Origin: Aplectana chamaeleonis
Taxonomy: Eukaryota; Nematoda; Chromadorea; Rhabditida; Cosmocercidae
Length of the DNA stretch: 64,000 bases
Reading direction: 5' to 3'
NCBI GenBank assembly: GCA_029168955.1
Contig: JAPDOI010000039.1
Coordinates: forward strand, 2,895,064-2,959,063
Shown here: piece by piece, positions 24,001-33,000 of the stretch
How positions within the stretch are numbered: position 1 is the stretch's first letter
Layout: the number at the start of each line of letters is the position of its first letter
Position numbers and translations under genes: made by a program
Notes under the pieces: model-generated
The model's database searches: none
Told to the model about the DNA's origin: nothing
The model's input: only the letters and a program-made list of their open reading frames with translations

Positions 24001-27000
24001 GAAGAGCGCAAGAAACAGTTTTTTACGATTCGTTACTTGGCGCAGCGCTGGAAGCAATTCTCCGAGGACGCGATTCAGACGCGATCATTTTTGCTTGAAC
24101 GAAATTGAAAAGAAGAATTGTGCTATCCCTGAGCCTCATAGTGTTTCACAATACAGTACAATGGAGGCTGCAAAATTTATTGAAAATTTCGAAAAATTCA
24201 AAAGTTTACAGAACGAAACTTTCCAAAGTTCTTGAAACTTCCTTCTCACAGGTGAGCTTTCGGCGCTTAGCGCCTTTATCAAAGCTGAAAATACACGTAT
24301 TAGCATACGTTGGCATAAAGACTACCCGTAGTCAACGGGGGATTGGCCTGAATAGCTGGCCGAAAGGCCTGGCCACCAAGTAAGGTCGAAGCAATGCCCT
24401 ACCCTAGACTGGTCTTGAATAGTTCTGGATGTGAACCAATATCACACCAATACAGTAATGAGAAAGGCTACTGTATTTATGCTATTAGCTGTAGAACGTC
24501 ACGAAGTTCTTCACTGTAGTTTATTTCCGGCGACCTGCGTTTTATTTCGAGCGCTTCTAAAATCTTCCTCTTCGTTAAGTTGTTTATCGACCTATGCAAT
24601 ACCGTATAGATAAGCCTAGGAGGATCATCTTGGGCGTGTTTGAAAGTTCTATGTTTTGAGAAACTGTTGTTGGGATAAGAGGCTGGGTTTCTAAACGCTC
24701 TTCTGTGTTCATCTAAACGCTTGAAGAGTGGCCTCTTTGTTTCTCCTACATATTTTTCTTACATGTAAACTCCTGGAAATCTCATACCACTGCAGATGGT
24801 ATTTCGATGGTGATGCCGTACGTGAATGAGTACGTGGCTCAAAGAGTGAATAGTGTCGTGAAAGTCGCTCCCTGTGCGTCTCAAATTCCGTTCACCCCCA
24901 ACTCTGAAAACTCTGCTAACTTTCTCGAGACCTCATGAGGAAAGATGTGGAAGGCAAGATTGCGCATACTGTAGTGACACCAAAAATTGTCAGCTGGTGG
25001 GGACGATGTATCTGATACAAAGCGAGGGTTGTGGAGAAAAATATGTAGGAGAAACAAAGCGGCCCCTCTTCAAGCGTTTAGATGAACACAGAAGAGCGCT
25101 TAGAAACCCAGCCTCTTATCCCAACAACAGTTTCTCAAAACATAGAATTTTCAAACACGCCCAAGATGATCCTCCTATGCTCATCACTACGGTATTGCAT
25201 AGGTCGATAAACAACTTAAAGGCAGTGGTCACGATGAAAAACGTTATCGAAAAAACTACAAAATTCTGCTTAGATATAAAACAGCTCAAAAACTATGAAG
25301 GTAGCGCAGTGAAAAATGGGCTAGAATTAGAGTTATTAAGACCCTAAATTTCCAGTTCGTGCACACGTGCACAGAAAGATCACAGTCTCATGCCAAGCAA
25401 TCAAGAATCATCGACACTCAGAGGAAGAAATGAATGCAAATTTACCTAATAAAACAGTTGAACAATGAAAACAAGCACTTCAACCAATGTTTTTGACTAG
25501 ATGTGTACATAAATCCGAAAGTTCATTGATTGAAATTCAAGTTCAAGCCAGCTGATGTTCTTGATATTAGAGATCATCGATGCCGATGATGTGGGGTGGA
25601 CTCGTCCACCATCAGAAGACAAGAAAATTCAGGCTTCGAATTCGGCCCAGAACAGCGTTTTTTTCGCGATTTTTTCTTGTAGGTTCTACTACTCTATACC
25701 CAGAAAAGGGTTTAGAGGGGGAAAGAAGACGAGCATATTTGAGCGCGACCACTGCCTTTAACGGAGAGGAAGATTTTGGAAGCGCTCGAGTTAAAGCGCA
25801 GGTCGCCGGAAATAAACAACAGGGAAGAGCTGCGTGACGTTCTACAGCTAATAGCATAAATACAGTAGCCTTTCTCATTACTGTATTGTTGTGATATTGG
25901 TTCACTGTGCATCCAGAACTATTTAGGATCAGTCTAGGGCAGGGCATTGCTTCGACCTTACTTGGTGGCCAGGCCTTTCGGCCAGCTATTCAGGCCAATT
26001 CCCCGTTGACTACGGGTAGTCTTTATGCCAACGTAGGCTAACACGTGTATTTTTAGGTTTGATAAAGGCGCTAAGCGCCGAAAGCTCACCTGTGAGAAGG
26101 AAGTTCCAAGAACTTTGGAAAGTTTCGTTTTGGAAACTTTTGGATTTTTCGAAACTTTCAATAAATTTTGCAGCCTCCATTGTACTGTATTGTGAAATTG
26201 AAAAGGTTTACTAACCTGCTGCGTCCATTGCTGTCAGCTGCTTTCCATCGATGTCGAACGTGAAATCGAGTGGCGTGTGCATTTCGCCCTACCACGCGTC
26301 AACGCACGATCGCCGGCAGCGACCACGGAGTTTTGTTCCTTGTAACAACGGGTCGACCCCAAGAATGCCCCTCCCCAAACCCAGGAAGCCCTTTTGAGGT
26401 GAGCGAATCTTCACTCAGAGGCGATTTTGAAACTCCAGACTTTCTGAGAGACATTGTTATGACCCACTAGTCCGACTGAACGCAAAAGCTGAAATTCGGT
26501 TTTCATCGTGTACGATGCCTTTGAAGAGTGAACGAAAATATGAAGATTCTGAAGACGAGTCTCGGTTTTCTACACCAATTTTCTTGAACGGCTATAAGAA
26601 GTCAGGTCTGAAATGCCAGAAAACGCGATTGAAAATGCCAGAAAAAATTTTGTACTGGATAATTTTAGAATGATTGAAGCGGAGATTCCTCTGTTTACAA
26701 TAGCAATACGCTCTTTAGCCGATATGTCGAACCGGCAGCGTAGCCCCATTAGTAATGCCAAAATATTGGGTTGGGGAATAAGTTCATTCGATTTTTTTCA
26801 AAGAGCTTTATTTGAATGATTTGATTCCTATTTAGCAAAGTGTTTGTATTCATTAGAAAGTGCTTTTTCTGTTCTACAAAACTGTGTTATTTGTTTTACC
26901 GCATAATTTTATTTTTTCCCATTTTTCAGGCTTGGAAAACAAATACCCAGGAGGCGAAATCCAGCACTTTCGACACCTTTTTTCTTCGCTTTTCATCGCG

Positions 27001-30000
27001 GTCAAAATGACATGGGGCAACCCATTCCTTTCTTTGCTTGATATTGATGTACAGGCACCATTTCTCAGCTTCCGTGACGATTCGGGATAACAAAAAGCGC
27101 TGTTTATTACCGCGTGTTGCTCGGTGGCGCGCAAGGTGTCGAGCAGCGAGTTGAAGACGGTTTGCTTTGTTGATCCCGTTAAGCTCGTGAGGCACCAAAG
27201 CTCCGAGTTTTTCGGCAAATCCCATTGAGTGCAGATGACTGAGAATCGTCTTACGATCGCAGTTCATTTTTCAGTCAACCCACGACTTGTTTGGGGACCA
27301 TCTTTCTTCAAAAGCGAATTGAGAAGCTCCTCATCGAATTCTGAAGGTCGTCCGTTGCGAGGCGCGTCTTCGAGGTCGAAGTCGCCGTTTTTAAATTTCG
27401 TTAAGCATTTTTGTTTTTGTTTTTTGTTCACGAACTTCGCAAGCCCCAGGTCTTATTGATCGCGATGAAAAGCGAAGAAATGTAGGTGTCGAAAAGGCCT
27501 TTCGCAGTTCTTAGTCAAGCAAATGGACAGGAAGAGACCATTTGCGGCGAGCCGTGTGAATAGGTTCGTTGGGATGGAGACAGCAGTCCGAGAGGTGAAG
27601 GTTGTTTAGGATACCTGAGTGAGGAATCGTGAAGACTCCCTATAGACTTGCAACTTCAAAATTTGACGTTTTCTTAATCCTCTTTTTCTTGCATTTAATA
27701 TATTTTTATTTTTAATCATTAATTTCGAAACATTTTTTTTGTTACATGACCTCCTTTGGAAATTCACTATTCCTAATGAAATGATCTGCCTAGATCATGA
27801 AAAATTTCCTTTGAACTGTCTTGGAGTCAAAAAATTTCGGAATTTTTTTCCACGCGATTTTCGAAAAACTACCTGGTCTTCGCTCATAACATTTTTGCCC
27901 TTCGAGATGGATCTTTGAACGGAGCTGCTGCCAAAATCTTTATGGAATTTAACGTCGAATAGTGTTTTCAATTTGAGAAAAATACGTTTCCAATCTCACA
28001 GCCGATTTCATTTTATGAAGTAACGTTTCTTTCACCGAAAGCAATCAGTTTTTCGTTCAGAACTTTTTTATCCTAGGAGATAGCCTTTTAGTGGTGGCTG
28101 TTTTCGGAATTCCCATAGAATTCTGCATAGAATAGCGTTTACAGTTTATAAAATTACGTTCCGCGTCTACCAGCCGACTTCAGTTTATAAAGTGCATTTT
28201 TTTCGTCTGAATTTATCGGTTTTTCGTCCATAACGTTTTTGTGCTTGGAGGTAGACCTTTGGAGAAGGTTGCTTTTGGAATCTCGATGACATTCTGCGTC
28301 GGTTTGTGTTTCCAGTTTGAAAAAATATCCCAGTTTTCCGCTTATAACTCTTCAACCTTTGAAGATCTCAGGCGATAGCAGGCCCTGAGCCCACCCCGAA
28401 TGCACCCAGAGCCGCGTCCAGGCTGCGCTCAGAGTGACAAATTTGGCAATTCCCGGGCCACATATATTGTGATGCAGGCCACATACGTTGCGCTCCGGGT
28501 CCTACCGACGAACTTGATTCACGCAGCGCCCAGAGCGCAACTGTCGGCTGATGACGTCATAGTACATCATCCAGCGTAGACGGTTGCGCCCCGGGCGCTT
28601 TCTATAAACCGGTTTTAGCAACGCAGCTGCAAAAATCGATACCTCGACGTAGTTCACACGCTTCGCTGATCGACTATCGCACCCATTTTAGCTAATCGAC
28701 TTTTCAAGGAAAAATTCAGCGATTTCCACACATTCACCGAATTACCCCCACCCTACTGAATTTGCTTGGATTAATGTGACCCTTAATTGTCTCTTTTCTA
28801 AGCTAGTGCTGATTATGAAATACCTAAGCTTAAGATACTTTCCCCTGTTTAGAATTTTGATTCCGTCACAATTTCCCTCACAACTTCACCCATTAATCTT
28901 CTGATTTCACCTCACCCATTATTCTTCTGATTTCCATGGTATGCGATTTCATCCTGGAATCAACCCGCTAAGCATTGGAAATCGATGCCTAAATTAGAGC
29001 GACCGGATAAGTATCCTCTGGTTGCGAGCCAAATTTATTCTGTTCCCTAGCGCGCTTGTGCGGAGCGAGGGTAGAGACAGCGAGAAAGTGAAGGGAGAAG
29101 GAGGCGCAGCGTACGCGCGCAGACACACGCGACGAATGGAAATAAATTTCACTCGGAAACAGAAGATAAGCTGATATCGTATTTTGGAACACTAAAAAAG
29201 TATTAAATCCAAATAACCCTCCCGAATCAATGTTTCTCCGATTTAAGACTTTTTGATTTTTCGGAGTGGATGACCAAATGCAAGAATGCGAGCGATTCGT
29301 TTTTCTCTTTTTTTCGAAATGAATAAATAAATTCTGTGAAAAAGGGGTCTCCCAAGCAAAAGTGGTTTGGTTCGCGTTACAAACGTTTCAACAAAAAGGG
29401 AACAATAGGAAAGTGGAATGAGGAGAGTGTACAAAAAATGAACAATATCCTCTGAAAACTCTTTTCTTTACCAAAACTTGTAAACCGTCCGGGAAGCCTT
29501 ATCACTCTACGGGGTGGTCTGCACAAATTCTCGGTTGACCAGCAACGGGTCCTCAATACCTGCCCACTATCCGGGTTTCCACGACGTCCCGATGACGTCA
29601 ACAGAAGCCCGAAGCATTTTTCACGACGTCCCGGTGACGTCGTCAGACAGAAAGCCCAGAAAGCTCTTCCTTGTTCCAATCGATTCATCTAATTTCGAAA
29701 TGCGCGCGTCAGTTAAAGCATGTGGCCCGGGGAGCAACCTGAACGCACTGCGCGTTGCAACCACAACCAAAACGCACCGCAATTTGAATATCAACTGCTC
29801 TGCGTTCCGGTTGCAGTGGGCTGGAAGAGGCGGAGCCGGTTGCGCTCCGGGCCTGCTGTTGTCTGAGATGGGATTGGTTGTTTTTGAAATTTACGAAAAA
29901 TTCTGCGTCGAATGATATATCGGGTTCCTAACTTTGCTTGCCCCATAACCCAGCCAGGTCGGTGGAACCGAGCTGCATAGTAATCTCCTCAGGGTGCTCT

Positions 30001-33000
30001 AGCCTCTATGATGTAAACGAGAGGCGCAGAGTTCTACTGGAGTCAACAATGAAGCTTGGCTCTACCGACCTGGCTGGGTTATGGAGCAAGTGGAGTTAGT
30101 AGCCCGATATCTCATTTGACGCAGAATTTTACGGAGATTTCAAAAGCAGACTCCAACACATCCTATCTTCAACGGGTAAAGAGTTAAAGGCGAAAAACCG
30201 GTGTTTCGTAAAATGAATTAGGCTGAAAGATCGAGAAAACATTTTTCCAAACCAGTCGACGCAGAATTCCATCGAGATTCCGAAAACGGTCTTCACCAGA
30301 GGTCTATCTTCAAGCACAGAAAAGTTATAGACGAAAAACCGATAATTTCAGGCGAAAAAAATGCACTTTATAAACTGAAATCGGCTGGAAGAAGAGGAAA
30401 GTTTTTTTTTTGAAACCGAAAATGTTATTCTATGCAGAATTTTATGGAGATTCCGAAAACATCCTTCCTTCATCAAAGCACAAAAAAGTTATGGACGAAA
30501 AACCAACAGTGACACCCACACAATCTTGAAAATGACTTGCATCAGTGTTGGATCACTTTCATTCTTATTCGTGGCGTTTCACCGGTTGTCACCGGTTTTC
30601 CCACTGGTGAGAGTTCCCCCTTCACCTGCCCAGAAGTGAAGGTTGGTGGAAAACATGGCTCCATCCAACGAAGCTATGGCCGTGCGGCGTTCACAAAACC
30701 ATCAGTCAGCGAGGTTTGGATTGCCAGCGATGATCCAGCGGCGCGGCCACGTTCACTCACTAGACTATTTATGCCGGGGCGACCAAATATGTGCAGTCGG
30801 CACTGATCGTGTTATGGTGCGCTGGGGCGAATTCGGTGCACATGTGCTGTAGCATACGTGCACCAAGTTTGCGTCAGCATACAGCAAGGAAAAAAGTAAC
30901 ATACAATCCCTGCCAACTGTATGTACTGTCGTTCTCTGGGCCAAACTCCGGTTCGCATTTGCGGACTACGGTTATGGCATAATAAAATTGCATAATAATC
31001 GTGCTGGGACCACCTGGGCCCTGGCACGATTCACCCTTCTCTCAGCACGATTATCACGTGTCACATGATGCAACAGCCGTAGTGCGCAATTGCGGACCGG
31101 AATTTGGCTGAGAGAACGGTAGTACGGTCGGCATGGATCTTAGTGATACATTGCGTTCCCCATTGAAGGCTGGCGCAACCTTGGTGCACCTACTCTGCCA
31201 GCGCGTAGCTAGATGCCTCACACTGGAACCGGAGATGCCCAGGGTTTCGGAGGCATCTAGTCTAATTTTTACGTAAATTACGGGAAGTTTAGCCTGAATT
31301 GGTGAAAATTTAGCTACAGCGCTCGCATAATCTACGTGAATTATCGCATCCCCTCTGCGATCGACCGCAACGCCGTTTCTTCACCACGGCATGCACCTTC
31401 CCAGCGGCCAAAAATATCCTCGGCAAGGTCTTCCATGGAGCGAAACGGGGTCACCCTCCACGACCCGCCACAGTGTCAAGTAAGCACTCAGTGAGTTGAG
31501 TGGACGAACACTGTTTCAACGGCATTCTTGCGTTCCTCGTAGCCAGCGCGGGTTTGAAATTGCATTTCAGCACAGGCTGTCGCTAAGACCGTATATTGTC
31601 GCTACAAAATTATAGCGAGAATACACGGGTTTAGCGACAGAGGGATCGATGTAGCGAATTTAGCCTTCGTTTTTACGTAGAATAGAAGAGAATTTGCAAC
31701 CTTTCACCTTCGACTCAAGAATATGCGGGTTTTAGCTATCGTAGCTAAAACCCGTGAAATCTCGCTACATGGAATGGGGCGGCGTTTCAGGCCGCGCCCT
31801 CTGAGGCATCTAGCTACGCGTTGGCAGAGTATGTTATAGCATATGGCACCGAGTTTGCGCCAACCTTTAATAGGGAACGCAGAGTATCACTGGGATCCAT
31901 GCCGACTGTATACATATATCCTCTATTTCGGAGTGAAGTTTACTGCTGTTGATCGCGCATGTGTGCTCTCATATGTTGCGTCTATTTACTCGCTCCGCGC
32001 AAGCACGCGAAGGAACAAACTAAACTTGCCTCCGAAACAGAGGATAGGTAGACATATATCTACACGCATATAGTATACAATATTACGACTCGAACATCGA
32101 TCGATTTTTCGAATGTGTTTGACTTCGAAAGTCGAACGTCCGGAGGAGGCCATTTTTGCTCAATTTTGAAAATTGATAGGTCGAACAATTGATGTTTCTA
32201 ACATGCTTAAAAATCTATTGACCGAGAAAGTCAGTTTCCGTACATCTTCAAAAATCAAGAGGCCGGACAAATGGAAATTTGACAATATATACGAAAATCG
32301 AGCACTCGAAAAAATTAAATTCCGAACATGATTTTCGGAAAAGCGAAAAATGGACAGAGTCGGAAATCTACTCGTTCGAGAGAAAAATCCAAGGAGCAGC
32401 ATGTAATAAGTAGTAAACACTATTTCGGGGCAAAATGTACTCTGTTCTTTCGCGCGCTTGTGCGGAGCGAAAGGAGAAACGGCGAGAAAGCGTGGGGGGA
32501 TGAATACGCAGCATACGCGCAGTCGCGCGCGCTAAACGACAATAAATTTCTTGCCAACATAAAGGATAGCTGCGGTTGGAGATATTTCGGAATGTCGATC
32601 GCTCCGCAGCACTCAAAGGCCGGCTCGAAGTTGCGGGGAGGGTCCATACTCTCACTCACTGCCTGCCCTATCTACGAAGAACTACTCAGGCACTCGGGGG
32701 GACGGCCCGCCACACTTTTGAGGCTGAAACGGCCTTCCCCCAACCTTGAGAGAGTCATTCGGCCATCCGCGCCCGTTCTCGACCGCCACGCAGATTCTCG
32801 ACCGCGACGCGTCTACGCACAACGGCAGTCGCAGCCATCCGCGCCCCTACGCACTTGCTCAGAATCATCAACATGTTTAGACAAAAGTATTAACATTGTT
32901 GCTGGTATAAAGGCTCCTCACCTCACCGTGTGCCTCAGTCGACTCTTTCAGGCCCGACCTGGAAGGTGGCCTCGAGTCACTTTCCAGAAGATCCACCGGA

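Larger units (their letters stand above)
24113..26193. mobile_element. Penelope-like retroelement with inverted terminal arms
   Basis: The insertion is bracketed by GAAATTGAAAAG at 24101-24112 and 26194-26205, a 12-bp target duplication. The left arm (about 24148-24770) is an inverted copy of the element's own 3' part: 3' region plus the end of the GIY-YIG frame. The right arm (25758-26193) is in sense orientation. Inverted or direct terminal copies joined to 5'-truncated bodies are typical of Penelope-like elements. No reverse transcriptase domain remains. T2 interrupts the right copy. Confidence 0.8.
23819..26520. mobile_element. Family A element A2, split by a Penelope-like insertion
   Basis: Begins AAGCATCGTACACGATGAAA and ends TTTTCATCGTGTACGATGCCT; the left TTAA (23815-23818) is shared with T1 and the right target has decayed to TTGA. 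The outer parts, 23819-24112 and 26194-26520, match A1 (inverted). A1 is contiguous where A2 is interrupted, so the interruption is an insertion. Confidence 0.8.
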
